Positions 27,288 through 36,369 of a DNA stretch of 64,000 nt are shown piece after piece. The notes below the pieces were generated by a model, which was not told the origin of the DNA, ran no database searches, and saw nothing but the letters and a program-made list of their open reading frames with translations. The DNA is taken from the NCBI RefSeq assembly GCF_014651835.1, contig NZ_BMXQ01000004.1:1-64000 (forward strand), in the 5' to 3' direction. This DNA comes from Pigmentiphaga litoralis (GTDB lineage: Bacteria > Pseudomonadota > Gammaproteobacteria > Burkholderiales > Burkholderiaceae_B). Numbering within the stretch: the first letter of the stretch is position 1; every line of letters starts with the position of its first letter. The position numbers and the translations under genes were made by a program.

Positions 27288-29477
27288 ATGAATGCTTCAA
27301 CACCGGTCCAACGCACCACGGGAGCCGCCCGCTATCGGGACGACGTCGTGGAACTGCTGGGCTCCATGCGTTTCGCGGTCAGCCTGCTGTCCTTCATCTG
27401 TGTCGCCAGCGTCGTGGGCACCGTGCTGGTGCAGAACCAGCCGTCGAACAATTATGTGAACCAGTTCGGCCCCTTCTGGTACCAGGTGTTCGACACGTTT
27501 TCGCTCTATCACGTCTATAACGCGTGGTGGTTCCTTCTGATCATGGGCTTTCTGGTCGTCTCGACCAGCCTGTGCCTGGTGCGCAATGCGCCCAAGATGA
27601 TCAAGGAAATGCGCACGTATCGTGAGTACATGCGCGAGTCGAGCTTCAATTCTTTCCACCACCGCGCGCATGTGGACGGCGCCGTGCCGGTGGCCGAGGC
27701 GGTCGAGGCATCGGCCGCGCTGCTCAAGCGCCGCGGCTACAAGCTGCGCCTGCGCCAGGACGGCGACGCGACTCTGATCGCGGCCAAGACCGGCACGGGC
27801 AACCGGCTGGGCTATATCTTTGCGCACGCGGCCATCGTCATCATCTGCATTGGCGGGCTGCTCGACAGCGAGATGCCGGTGCGCCTGCAGGTATGGCTGG
27901 GCAGCAAGGCGCCGCTGCACGACAACATGGCGATTGCCGACGTGCCGCCCAGCGGCCGCCTGAGCATCGACAATCCCAGCTTTCGCGCCAACGTGCTGAT
28001 TCCTGAAGGCGGACAGAGCCGCAACGCCATCGTGCTGGTGGGCGACGGCGCCATGGTGCAGCCGCTGCCCTTCACGCTCGAACTCAAGAAGTTCATTGTC
28101 GAGTACTACTCGACCGGCATGCCGCGCCTGTTCGCGAGCGAGGTCCAGGTCACCGACGGTGAAACCGGCGACACCTTCCCGGCCAAGATCGAGGTGAACG
28201 AGCCGCTGCGCTACAAGGGCGTGACGGTGTATCAGTCCAGCTTCGACGACGGCGGCAGCACACTGAGCCTGGTCGGACACGCCCTGCGCGGGGCGGACAA
28301 CTATTCCTTCCCGGTGGACGGCAAGGTCGGCGGCACGGCGTCGCTGGTGCCCGCCGCGGGCGCGAACGTCAACGCCAGTGACTTGAAAGACCTGACGGTC
28401 GAGTTCAGCGGCTTTCGTCCCATCAACGTCGAAAACTTCGCGTCCCAGGTCGGCACGCCGGCGCCGCAGGCCCTGCGCGAGCACGTGGCGTCGGTTGCGG
28501 GCAGCGCCGCCAAGGTCGGGCATGACAAGGACTTCCGCAACGTCGGCCCCAGCGTGCAGTACAAGTTGCGCGACGCCAGCGGCCAGGCCTACGAGTTCAA
28601 CAACTACATGCTGCCGGTGGATGTGGAAGGCACGCCAGTGTTCCTGAACGGCATGCGGGCCACGCCCGAAGAAGAATTCCGCTACGTGCGCATCCCGGCC
28701 GACGCCAAGTCGACCATGGAAGAATTCCTGGGCCTGCGCGCCGCGCTGCAGGACCCGGCCGCGCGCGAACTGGCGGCACGTCGCTTTGCCGACAGCAACC
28801 GCCTGGCCGCCGGGTCGGGGGGCGAAGCGCTGACGCAGCAACTGCGCGAATCCGCCCAGCGCGCGCTGGACACCTTCGCCACGGGCGGCCTGCAGGCCAT
28901 CGCCAGGTTTCTGGAAGGCAACGTGCCGGCGGCGGAACAGCAACGGGCGGCCGATGTGGTGGTAAAACTGCTGGGCGGTGCGATGGCGGAACTGCGCAAC
29001 GTGGCGCGCGAACGCCTGGGCCTGTCGCCCTTGCCCCGCACCGGTCCCGACGTGGAGCAGGCGTCGACCTGGACGCAGATGTCGGTGGCGGCCCTGTCGG
29101 ACATGTTCCTGTACCCCGCGCCCGTGCTGCTCAGCCTGTCCAGTTTCAATCATGTGCAGGCCAGCGTGTTCCAGGTCAGCCGCACCCCGGGCAAGACGGC
29201 CGTGTACCTCGGGTGTCTGCTGCTGGTGCTGGGCGTGTTCTCGATGTTCTATATCCGCGAGCGGCGGGTGTGGCTGTGGATCAAGCCGGCCCCGTCGGGC
29301 GCCGCAGGTTCGGACACGCGGATGGCGATGACCTCGCAACGCCGCACCCTCGATTTCAACCGGGAATATGACGTGCTCAAAGCAGATCTGGCCGACGTGT
29401 TGCAGGACAGGCAGCCGCCTGTCGACGCGACTGGCAGCCCGGCCCCGCAAGCGCATGACACCAAAGGTGGTAGCTGA
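27288..29477 (+). CDS. resB: Cytochrome c biogenesis protein ResB/Ccs1
   Basis: 729 residues. Three N-terminal membrane helices (LLSFICVASVVGTVLVQ, AWWFLLIMGFLVVSTSLCLV, then LGYIFAHAAIVIICIGGLLD), a large periplasmic domain, and a last helix VYLGCLLLVLGVFSMFYI followed by a cytoplasmic tail. With CcsA it forms the System II synthase that exports heme and joins it to CxxCH proteins. The conserved membrane His is in FAHAAIV. It starts at MNASTPVQRTT; the frame is open further upstream. It overlaps the next gene at its stop. Confidence 0.93.
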   Translation: MNASTPVQRTTGAARYRDDVVELLGSMRFAVSLLSFICVASVVGTVLVQNQPSNNYVNQFGPFWYQVFDTFSLYHVYNAWWFLLIMGFLVVSTSLCLVRNAPKMIKEMRTYREYMRESSFNSFHHRAHVDGAVPVAEAVEASAALLKRRGYKLRLRQDGDATLIAAKTGTGNRLGYIFAHAAIVIICIGGLLDSEMPVRLQVWLGSKAPLHDNMAIADVPPSGRLSIDNPSFRANVLIPEGGQSRNAIVLVGDGAMVQPLPFTLELKKFIVEYYSTGMPRLFASEVQVTDGETGDTFPAKIEVNEPLRYKGVTVYQSSFDDGGSTLSLVGHALRGADNYSFPVDGKVGGTASLVPAAGANVNASDLKDLTVEFSGFRPINVENFASQVGTPAPQALREHVASVAGSAAKVGHDKDFRNVGPSVQYKLRDASGQAYEFNNYMLPVDVEGTPVFLNGMRATPEEEFRYVRIPADAKSTMEEFLGLRAALQDPAARELAARRFADSNRLAAGSGGEALTQQLRESAQRALDTFATGGLQAIARFLEGNVPAAEQQRAADVVVKLLGGAMAELRNVARERLGLSPLPRTGPDVEQASTWTQMSVAALSDMFLYPAPVLLSLSSFNHVQASVFQVSRTPGKTAVYLGCLLLVLGVFSMFYIRERRVWLWIKPAPSGAAGSDTRMAMTSQRRTLDFNREYDVLKADLADVLQDRQPPVDATGSPAPQAHDTKGGS

Positions 29478-30805
29478 TGGAACTGACTTCTTCCCGCGCG
29501 GCCAACGGCCCCCTGCGCAAGCCGCCCGTGGACGCCGGTTCGCGGCGCGTCGACTGGACGGACGCCGTCTTTGCGCTGCTGCTGGTGGCCGGCGCCGTGT
29601 TCGCCTACCGCCACACCGGCGGCATCATGAACTACTACGACAAGCTGATCCTGGGGGGCGGCGTGATCGTGCTGGCGTGGCTGGGCTGGCTGTGGCGGCC
29701 ACTGCGCTCGCTCATGGTTGCCGTCACGATCAGCGGCGGCCTGGCGGTGATGGCCTATGGCGGTGACCTGGCGCGCGGTGACCAGGCCTTTTTCTTGAAA
29801 TACCTGCTGTCCTCGCAGTCGGCCATCTTGTGGATGTGCACGCTGTTTGTGCTGGCCACCGCCTGTTACTGGATCGGCCTGGTCGGCCGCAGCGCCACGG
29901 GGGCCTGGCTGGGCACTGCGCTCAGCTGGTCGGCCGTGTTTGCCGGACTGACGGGCTTGCTGGTGCGCTGGCATGAAAGCTACCTGCTCAGCCCCGATAT
30001 CGGCCATATTCCGGTCAGCAACCTGTACGAAGTGTTCGTGCTGTTCTCGCTGATCACCGCGCTGTTCTACCTGTACTACGAGCAGAAGTACGACACGCGC
30101 AGCCTGGGCGGTTTCGTGCTGCTGGTCATCTCCTCGGCCGTGGCCTTTCTGCTCTGGTACACCTTCGATCGCGGCGCGCAGGAAATCCAGCCCCTGGTGC
30201 CGGCTCTGCAAAGCTGGTGGATGAAGCTGCACGTGCCCGCCAACTTCATTGGCTACGGCACCTTCTCGCTCGCGGCCATGGTCGCTTTTGCGTACCTGGT
30301 CAAATCGCACGGCCAGACCACGTCGTGGGTCAAGCTGTCGCCGCTGTTCCTGCTGGGTGTCTTGCTGGGCCTGGAACCCATGGTGTTTCGCCAGAGCGGC
30401 ATGCCGGCCTACTGGATGGTGTATGCCGCGGTGGTGGCGCTGATCGTTGGCGGGATTCTGCTGGGCCGCCGCCGGATTGCCGAACGGCTGCCCCCGCTCG
30501 AGATCCTGGACGACATCATGTACAAGGCGATCGCGGTGGGTTTCGCCTTCTTTACCGTGGCGACCATTCTGGGCGCCTTGTGGGCGGCCGACGCCTGGGG
30601 CGCCTACTGGCAGTGGGACCCGAAGGAAACGTGGGCGCTGATCGTCTGGCTCAATTACGCGGCCTGGCTGCACATGCGCATGATGAAAGGCCTGCGCGGC
30701 GACGGCGCCGCCTACTGGGCGCTGGTTGGGCTGCTGGTCACGGGCTTTGCCTTCCTGGGCGTGAACATGTTCCTGTCGGGGCTGCATTCGTACGGCGAGC
30801 TGTGA
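29477..30805 (+). CDS. ccsA: Cytochrome c biogenesis protein CcsA/ResC
   Basis: 442 residues with about eight membrane helices. The WWD heme-handling signature is AYWQWDPKETWALIVWLNYA, and conserved His occur in VRWHESYL and LHMRMMKG. It is the partner of ResB in System II heme attachment. The ATG overlaps the resB stop (TGATGG). A terminator follows after about 40 bases. Confidence 0.94.
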   Translation: MELTSSRAANGPLRKPPVDAGSRRVDWTDAVFALLLVAGAVFAYRHTGGIMNYYDKLILGGGVIVLAWLGWLWRPLRSLMVAVTISGGLAVMAYGGDLARGDQAFFLKYLLSSQSAILWMCTLFVLATACYWIGLVGRSATGAWLGTALSWSAVFAGLTGLLVRWHESYLLSPDIGHIPVSNLYEVFVLFSLITALFYLYYEQKYDTRSLGGFVLLVISSAVAFLLWYTFDRGAQEIQPLVPALQSWWMKLHVPANFIGYGTFSLAAMVAFAYLVKSHGQTTSWVKLSPLFLLGVLLGLEPMVFRQSGMPAYWMVYAAVVALIVGGILLGRRRIAERLPPLEILDDIMYKAIAVGFAFFTVATILGALWAADAWGAYWQWDPKETWALIVWLNYAAWLHMRMMKGLRGDGAAYWALVGLLVTGFAFLGVNMFLSGLHSYGEL

Positions 30806-30846
30806 GGGCGGCCACGATCTGCCCCTGACGGCGTCGAGGCCGGACA

Positions 30847-30882
30847 AAACACCCCGCCCTTCCCGGCGGGGTGTTTCGTTTC
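30847..30882 (+). terminator. Intrinsic terminator between ccsA and hxlR-type gene
   Basis: aaacaccccgcc and ggcggggtgttt form a 12-bp stem with loop cttccc. The stem has A-run and T-run ends, so it could work for both convergent genes. Confidence 0.85.
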
Positions 30883-30894
30883 AGCCGTCGATGG

Positions 30895-31353
30895 TCAAGC
30901 CGCCTTGTCTGACGTGACCGCCGGCCGCTCGGCCTGCCCGGCCTCCGCGATCGCCGGCATATGCGTTTCCAGCCAATCCACCAGATCGCGCACCTTTTCC
31001 GCCGCCTCGGCCCCCAGCGGGGTCAGCGTGTACTCCACATGGGGCGGCACGGTGTTGAACGACCGCCGGCGCACCATCGCGTCCGCTTCCAGCCATTGCA
31101 GCGTCTGGGCCAGCATCCGTTCGTTGATGCCGCCTATCTTGCGTCGCAGCTGACTGAAGCGCTGCGTGCCCTGCAGCAGGGTGATCAGCACCAGCACCCC
31201 CCACCGGCTGGTCAGGTGTTGCAGCACCTGGCGCGACGGGCAGTCGGCCGCCATCACGTCGCCGCGTTGCATCCGGTCGGACAGCGACAGGGCAGGCTTG
31301 GCCGCAAGCCCGACAGGCGCACTTTCATCGGGAAGTTCGATCGACGATGTCAT
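30895..31353 (-). CDS. HxlR-family transcriptional regulator
   Basis: 152 residues from MTSSIELPD. The winged helix has SRQVLQHLTSRWGVLVLITL and FSQLRRKIGGINERMLAQTL, diagnostic of HxlR. The Cys in MAADCPSRQVL is in the position that senses quinones or electrophiles in relatives such as YodB and QorR. It is divergent from a qorB-like gene, the same arrangement as ytfH-ytfG in E. coli. It probably represses both genes and responds to quinone or aldehyde stress. Confidence 0.9.
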   Translation of the reverse strand: MTSSIELPDESAPVGLAAKPALSLSDRMQRGDVMAADCPSRQVLQHLTSRWGVLVLITLLQGTQRFSQLRRKIGGINERMLAQTLQWLEADAMVRRRSFNTVPPHVEYTLTPLGAEAAEKVRDLVDWLETHMPAIAEAGQAERPAVTSDKAA

Positions 31354-31418
31354 GACAGGCTGACTCCAAGCGACAGGGGGAACCACAGCAGCAATTCTAC
31401 ACTTACCTCCGCGTGCGT

Positions 31419-31435
31419 ACTTACGAATAATAAGT
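31419..31435. promoter_or_regulatory. Probable HxlR operator
   Basis: ACTTA-N7-TAAGT, extended to tacttacgaataataagtga, is an inverted repeat of the TACT/AGTA type bound by YodB/HxlR regulators. It overlaps the -35 of the predicted qorB promoter, a repressing position. Confidence 0.6.
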
Positions 31436-31449
31436 GAAGCGCCTATAGT
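31421..31449 (+). promoter_or_regulatory. Predicted qorB promoter
   Basis: TTACGA, 17 bases, TATAGT. The -10 matches 5/6. The transcript would start about 40 bases before the ATG. Confidence 0.5.
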
Positions 31450-31493
31450 CGGTTTTCTGATTCAACCACACCGATTTCAGCCAAGGACACATC

Positions 31494-32342
31494 ATGACCA
31501 TCGCCGTTACGGGCGCCACCGGAGAACTGGGCCGCCTTGTCGTCGACCGACTCAAACAACGCGTTGCGGCCAACGAGATCATCGCCCTCGTGCGCGACAT
31601 CCATCGCGCAAGCAGCCTGGGGGTCGAAGCCCGGGCCGCCGACTACACCCAGCCCGATGCGCTGGAAGCGGCGCTGGCCGGCGTCGATATCCTGTTGCTG
31701 ATTTCCAGCAGCGAAATCGGACAACGCGTCGCGCAGCACACCCATGTCATCAATGCGGCAAAAAGGGCTGGCGTGCGGCATGTCGTCTACACCAGCCTGC
31801 TGCATGCCGACACGTCCACGCTTAGCCTGGCGCCAGAACATGTCGAGACGGAAAAGGCCCTGAAGGCTTCGGGTCTGACCTACACGATTCTGCGCAATGG
31901 CTGGTACACCGAGAATTACATGGGCGCGGTCGCGCCGGCGCTGGGGCTGGGCACGCTGTACAGCAGCGCCGCCGACGGGCGCATCGCCTCGGCGTCGCGT
32001 GCCGACTATGCCGACGCGGCCGTGGCGGTGCTGACGGGGCAGGGGCATGAAGGCAAGACCTATGAGCTTGCGGGCGACACGGCCTACACGTTGGCCGAAC
32101 TGGCTGCCGAGCTCTCCACGCAGTCCGGCAAGACCGTCGGCTATCAGAGCATCCCGGAAGCCGCCTACGCCGGCGCGCTGGTCAAGGCAGGTTTGCCTGA
32201 AGGTTTTGCCGCAGCCTTGGCGTCATGGGACGTGGCTGCATCGAAGGGCGCCCTGTTCGACGACAGCCGCGTGCTGTCGGCGTTGATCGGCCACCCGACC
32301 ACGCCCCTGGCGCAGTCCGTCAAGGCAGCGCTGGCGAACTAA
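31494..32342 (+). CDS. qorB: NAD(P)H:quinone oxidoreductase, QorB type
   Basis: 282 residues of the NmrA-like atypical SDR fold. It starts MTIAVTGATGELGRLVVDRL, with the NADP motif GATGELG, and has the QorB blocks VVYTSLLHAD and YTILRNGWYTENY. E. coli QorB (YtfG) reduces quinones by two electrons with NADPH. The gene is divergent from an HxlR regulator with a palindrome between them, which supports induction by quinone stress. SD aaggacacatc. Confidence 0.9.
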   Translation: MTIAVTGATGELGRLVVDRLKQRVAANEIIALVRDIHRASSLGVEARAADYTQPDALEAALAGVDILLLISSSEIGQRVAQHTHVINAAKRAGVRHVVYTSLLHADTSTLSLAPEHVETEKALKASGLTYTILRNGWYTENYMGAVAPALGLGTLYSSAADGRIASASRADYADAAVAVLTGQGHEGKTYELAGDTAYTLAELAAELSTQSGKTVGYQSIPEAAYAGALVKAGLPEGFAAALASWDVAASKGALFDDSRVLSALIGHPTTPLAQSVKAALAN

Positions 32343-32528
32343 GGAAGCAGAACGACGGGCAGGACGTTCCGGCGGCAGCCGCGCCGGATCCTCCGTTGAT
32401 GCCGTCCCCGTGTTTATAAAAAGTTGATACATGGCCGGGCGATGCCGCCCGACAATAGCTCCCATGCCTCAGGTACTCTGAGTCTTCACCTTGGGCGGGG
32501 AACGCCCCGCCCATCGCCAGGAGTTGCC

Positions 32529-33497
32529 ATGCTGATACGTAGACCCGGGGACATTGCTCCCTCCGAGATTACCGCGCAGTCGGTCTATCAGGATCGCCGC
32601 CGCCTCATGCTGCAGGCCGGCGCCGCCGCCGCGGCCATGGGCCTGGCGGGCTGGACCAATCGCCAGGCCTTTGCCCAGACCACGACGGGTGACAAGCTGG
32701 TCGCGACCCGCAATCCCCAATTCGTCGTGATGGACAAGCTGACCCCGGTCAAGGACGTCACGACCTACAACAACTTCTATGAATTCGGCACCGACAAGGG
32801 CGATCCTGCGGACAATGCCGGCCGCTTCAAGACCAAACCCTGGACGGTCGCGATCGAGGGCGAAGTCAAGAAGCCCATGACCATCGGCCTGGACGACCTA
32901 CGCAAGATGGCGCCGATGGAAGAACGGGTGTATCGGCTGCGCTGCGTCGAAGGCTGGTCCATGGTGATCCCGTGGGTGGGCTTTTCCTTGAGCGAGCTGA
33001 TCAAACGGGTCGAGCCGACCGGCAACGCCAAGTTCGTCGAATTCGTCACGGCCACGCAGCCCGAAACCATGCCCGGCCTGCGGTCGCGCGTGCTTGAATG
33101 GCCGTATGTCGAGGCCTTGCGCATGGACGAAGCCATGCATCCGCTGGCCCTGCTGACATTTGGTGTGTATGGCGAAACCCTGCCCAACCAGAACGGCGCG
33201 CCGGTTCGCATCGTGGCGCCCTGGAAGTACGGCTTCAAGTCGGGCAAGTCGCTGGTCAAGATCCGTTTCGTTGAAAAGCAGCCCGTCACCAGCTGGATCA
33301 AGGCGGCGTCGTCCGAATACGGCTTTTACGCCAACGTGAACCCCGACGTGCCGCACCCGCGCTGGAGCCAGGCGACCGAGCGCCGCATTGGCGAAGACGG
33401 GCTGTTCTCACCCAAGCGCAAGACCTTGCCCTTCAACGGTTACGCCGATCAGGTTGCCTCGCTGTACGCCGGCATGGACCTGAAGAAGAACTACTGA
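32529..33497 (+). CDS. msrP: Periplasmic methionine sulfoxide reductase, catalytic subunit MsrP (YedY)
   Basis: 322 residues. The start [20 protein letters not shown] follows caggagttgcc. A Tat signal is seen ([20 protein letters not shown]). The molybdopterin-ligating Cys is in [18 protein letters not shown]. MsrP repairs oxidised methionine in periplasmic proteins using electrons from the membrane subunit MsrQ, which is next. The open frame continues 35 codons upstream without a ribosome binding site. Confidence 0.94.
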   Translation: MLIRRPGDIAPSEITAQSVYQDRRRLMLQAGAAAAAMGLAGWTNRQAFAQTTTGDKLVATRNPQFVVMDKLTPVKDVTTYNNFYEFGTDKGDPADNAGRFKTKPWTVAIEGEVKKPMTIGLDDLRKMAPMEERVYRLRCVEGWSMVIPWVGFSLSELIKRVEPTGNAKFVEFVTATQPETMPGLRSRVLEWPYVEALRMDEAMHPLALLTFGVYGETLPNQNGAPVRIVAPWKYGFKSGKSLVKIRFVEKQPVTSWIKAASSEYGFYANVNPDVPHPRWSQATERRIGEDGLFSPKRKTLPFNGYADQVASLYAGMDLKKNY

Positions 33498-33505
33498 GCG
33501 CCGCC

Positions 33506-34264
33506 ATGCTGCCCGTCTCGCCGTCCACCGCCACCCCGTCTGGCACATTGCCTGAGCCATCGACGGCAACCGCAGCCCCGGCCGCCGGCAAAGCCGCGCC
33601 CGCCGCAGCCGCCCGCCGCGGGGCGGCTGCGGCGGGCGCGCCCCGCACCGCCGCCACGCCCAAGGTCTTTGGCATGCCGCTGCGGACCTTCAAGATCCTG
33701 CTGTTCATCGCGTTCCTGTATCCGCTGGCGCGCTGGGTCTATCTGGGCGTCACCAACGACCTGACGGCCAATCCGGTCGAATTCCTGACCCGGTCATCGG
33801 GCACCTGGACCTTGGTGTCCCTGCTGATCACCCTGCTGATTTCGCCGCTGCGAAGCTGGATCAAACAGCCCATGCTGCTGCAGGTGCGGCGCATGTGCGG
33901 GCTGTTCGCGTTCTTTTATGTCTGTCTGCACCTGACCACGTATGTGTGGTGGGACCAGTGGTTCGATGCGATCGCGATCGTGCAGGACGTGATCAAGCGC
34001 CCGTTCATTACGGTGGGCTTTGCGGCGTTTCTGTTGTTGATCCCGCTGGCGGTCACGTCGACCAAGGGGTGGATGCGCCGCCTGGGACGCAAGTGGCAGA
34101 CCCTGCACAAGCTGATCTACCTGATCGTCGTGCTGGGGTTGCTGCACTACTGGTGGCAAAAGGCCGGCAAGAACGACTTTGCCACGGTGGGCATCTACAC
34201 GGCGGTGTTTGCCGTGCTGATGGCATGGCGCGTGCAGCGGTGGTGGAAGGGGCGCACCCGCTAG
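33506..34264 (+). CDS. msrQ: Heme-binding membrane subunit MsrQ (YedZ)
   Basis: 252 residues; about six membrane helices. Heme His candidates are in CLHLTTYVWWDQW, WQTLHKLIYLIV and LLHYWWQKAG. It passes quinone electrons to MsrP. The N-terminus has an extra Ala/Pro/Thr-rich stretch of about 50 residues before FGMPLRTFKILLF, not normal for the family (about 200 residues). A start inside, near the first helix, would remove it, but no good alternative ribosome binding site is seen. Confidence 0.92.
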   Translation: MLPVSPSTATPSGTLPEPSTATAAPAAGKAAPAAAARRGAAAAGAPRTAATPKVFGMPLRTFKILLFIAFLYPLARWVYLGVTNDLTANPVEFLTRSSGTWTLVSLLITLLISPLRSWIKQPMLLQVRRMCGLFAFFYVCLHLTTYVWWDQWFDAIAIVQDVIKRPFITVGFAAFLLLIPLAVTSTKGWMRRLGRKWQTLHKLIYLIVVLGLLHYWWQKAGKNDFATVGIYTAVFAVLMAWRVQRWWKGRTR

Positions 34265-34326
34265 CAGGCTGGGGCCGGCGCGCCGTACGCAACGCTGGCA
34301 AGCGACTACCCACCCGGTTCAAGCAC

Positions 34327-34348
34327 GCGGCGCCTTCCCAGGCGCCGC
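34327..34348. terminator. GC-rich hairpin between converging msrQ and lysA
   Basis: gcggcgcc-ttccca-ggcgccgc, an 8-bp perfect stem, lies between the two converging stops. There is no clear T-run on either side, so termination by it alone is uncertain. Confidence 0.5.
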
Positions 34349-34383
34349 GATGCCATTTACTGCGCGTCACCCCAGCCCAAACT

Positions 34384-35691
34384 TCAGCCCAGCGTGGATT
34401 CCAGCGCCAGCAATTGCGCCACGGTTTCGCGTGAGCGGACCACGTGGAAGTTGGCGCCGTCCACCATCACTTCGGCGGCGCGCGGGCGCGTGTTGTAGTT
34501 GCTGGCCATGACCATGCCGTAGGCGCCGGCCGATTCAAACGCCAGCAGATCGCCTTCGGCGACCGCCAGGTCGCGATTGCGCGCCAGCCAGTCGCCGCTT
34601 TCGCAGATCGGGCCGACCACATCGTAATTGCGGGTCACCACGTCCGACCGCGGCACGACCGGCAGCACGCCGTGATACGCGTCGTACAGGGTCGGGCGCA
34701 CCAGGTCGTTCATGGCTGCATCCACGATCAGGAACAGCTTGGAATCCGTGTGCTTCAGGTATTCCACCCGCGTCACCAGAATGCCCGCGTTGCCGGCCAG
34801 CGAACGGCCCGGTTCCAGCACGATCTGGCGGTCGCCATAGCCGCGCGCCAGCAGGCGTTCGAAGACGGCGTTCAGCAGGGTCGTGGGCGACAGCAGGGTT
34901 TCGTCCGAATACCGGATGCCCAGGCCGCCGCCCAGGTCCAGGTGCTCGACATGAATGTCATGCGCGGCCAGCAGGTCCAGCAGGTCCAGCAGCTTGTCGA
35001 GGGCGTCCAGGAAGGGCGACGCTTCGGTAATCTGCGAGCCGATGTGGCAGTCCAGCCCCACCACCTTGATGCCCGGCAGGCTGGCGGCATTGCGGTAGGC
35101 GTCCAGCGCCTGGTCGATCGCAATGCCGAACTTGTTTTCTTTCAAGCCGGTGGAAATGTACGGATGGGTCTTGGGGTCCACGTCGGGATTCACGCGCAGG
35201 GACACCGGCGCGCGTTTGCCCATCGCTGCGGCCACGGCCGACAGCCGGTGCAGTTCGGGAATCGACTCGACGTTGAAGCACTTGACGCCCACTTCCAGCG
35301 CCATGCGCATTTCGGACGCCTGCTTGCCCACGCCCGAAAACACCACCTTGGACGGATCGCCGCCCACGGCCAGCACGCGCTGCAGTTCACCCGCCGACAC
35401 GATGTCGAAGCCCGCGCCCATCTTGGCGAACTCGCGCAGCACGGCCAGGTTCGAATTGGCCTTCATGCCGTAGCACACCAGCACGTCGTGGCTGCCGATG
35501 GCATCGCGATAGGCGCCGTACGCCGCATGCAGCGCGGCGCGCGAATAGATGTACAGCGGCGTGCCCAGGCGTTCCGCCAGCTCGGCCACCGACACGCTTT
35601 CGGCGTGCAGGACACCATCGCGGTAGGCGAAATAGGGGCTGCCGACAGGGGTCGCTTGCGCGCCCGCGGCAGGAACTCGGGTATCGGTCAT
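34384..35691 (-). CDS. lysA: Diaminopimelate decarboxylase
   Basis: 435 residues, the last enzyme of lysine synthesis (meso-DAP to L-lysine, PLP-dependent). The PLP Lys is in [33 protein letters not shown] and [20 protein letters not shown] are family motifs; the Cys of [11 protein letters not shown] donates to the active site of the dimer partner. Started at [10 protein letters not shown]. It follows a small lipoprotein gene by seven bases, as in many betaproteobacteria. Confidence 0.95.
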   Translation of the reverse strand: MTDTRVPAAGAQATPVGSPYFAYRDGVLHAESVSVAELAERLGTPLYIYSRAALHAAYGAYRDAIGSHDVLVCYGMKANSNLAVLREFAKMGAGFDIVSAGELQRVLAVGGDPSKVVFSGVGKQASEMRMALEVGVKCFNVESIPELHRLSAVAAAMGKRAPVSLRVNPDVDPKTHPYISTGLKENKFGIAIDQALDAYRNAASLPGIKVVGLDCHIGSQITEASPFLDALDKLLDLLDLLAAHDIHVEHLDLGGGLGIRYSDETLLSPTTLLNAVFERLLARGYGDRQIVLEPGRSLAGNAGILVTRVEYLKHTDSKLFLIVDAAMNDLVRPTLYDAYHGVLPVVPRSDVVTRNYDVVGPICESGDWLARNRDLAVAEGDLLAFESAGAYGMVMASNYNTRPRAAEVMVDGANFHVVRSRETVAQLLALESTLG

Positions 35692-35698
35692 GGCGGAA

Positions 35699-35872
35699 TC
35701 AGGGCAGGGTAGGGAAGGTGGAGCGGTTCTGCGACGTCGTGCGCGTCGTGGTCGGCGCGCTGGGGTATGTGGCGGACGCGGCCGGCGGGATGGGCTTGCC
35801 GGCGTCATCCGGAATGAACAGCGGTCCTTTCTGACCGCAGGCGGCCAGCAGGGCCAGACCCGCCACCGCCAC
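35699..35872 (-). CDS. lptM: Small LptM-type lipoprotein
   Basis: The frame has a lipobox and family motif, LALLAACGQKGPLFIPDDAG, followed by a Pro/Thr/Ser-rich tail. LptM (YifL) is a short outer-membrane lipoprotein that assists maturation of the LPS translocon LptD in E. coli. The place between cyaY (divergent) and lysA is the family's normal context. The start is uncertain: no ATG lies close upstream. The GTG used here gives a signal lacking a positive residue; a CTG at 35884 would give MARGVAVAGL, and the frame is open back to ATGs at 36010 and 36019. Confidence 0.7.
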   Translation of the reverse strand: MAVAGLALLAACGQKGPLFIPDDAGKPIPPAASATYPSAPTTTRTTSQNRSTFPTLP

Positions 35873-36029
35873 GCCGCGCGCCAGCCAGCGGGCAGCAGGG
35901 GCGGCAGAAGGGGTATTGCAGGCCGGGCGCGCGGCGCTGGCTACAATGCGTGCATCTGCTAACCCAAAGGATGGCTGGCATGCGGCGCGCGCGGTGCGTG
36001 ATGGTGTCATGTCGGGCATAGGTGAAATT

Positions 36030-36365
36030 ATGAACGAAAGCGAGTTTGTTGCCGCAGCCGAGGCGATCATCGGGTCGATCGAAGCCCAGGCCGATGTGTG
36101 GTTCGATGAATTGGACGTCGATCTGGAATGCGAGCGCAGCGGCAATGTGCTTACGCTCACCTTCCAGGACCGGTCCCAGGTCGTCGTGAACAGCCAGGCA
36201 CCCATGAAGGAAATGTGGGTGGCGGGCCGCAGCGGCGGGTTTCACTACCGCCATCAGGAAAACGGTCAGTGGATCGATACGCGGTCGGGCGAAGAACTTG
36301 GCGCCGCCCTGAGCCGGATCTGTTCGGAACAGTCCGGCCGGATCCTGGTCGTCGCCATTCCCTGA
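36030..36365 (+). CDS. cyaY: Frataxin-like iron donor CyaY
   Basis: 111 residues, MNESEFVAAAEAIIGSIEAQ. The acidic first helix and strand (WFDELDVDLECERSGNVLTL) form the iron-binding edge, and VNSQAPMKEMWVAGRSGGFH is a family block. CyaY binds iron and regulates Fe-S cluster assembly by IscS. It is divergent from lptM-lysA and converges with mrcA, five bases from its stop. Confidence 0.93.
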   Translation: MNESEFVAAAEAIIGSIEAQADVWFDELDVDLECERSGNVLTLTFQDRSQVVVNSQAPMKEMWVAGRSGGFHYRHQENGQWIDTRSGEELGAALSRICSEQSGRILVVAIP

Positions 36366-36369
36366 AACG

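Noticed and set aside
27297-29456. A 719-residue open frame on the minus strand
   Set aside because: It is antisense to resB over its length and shows a His/Arg/Gln-rich translation typical of a shadow frame.
35916-36029. A longer cyaY start, 38 codons upstream
   Set aside because: The added part is not CyaY-like and overlaps the divergent lipoprotein region; MNESEFVAAAEAI fits the family start.
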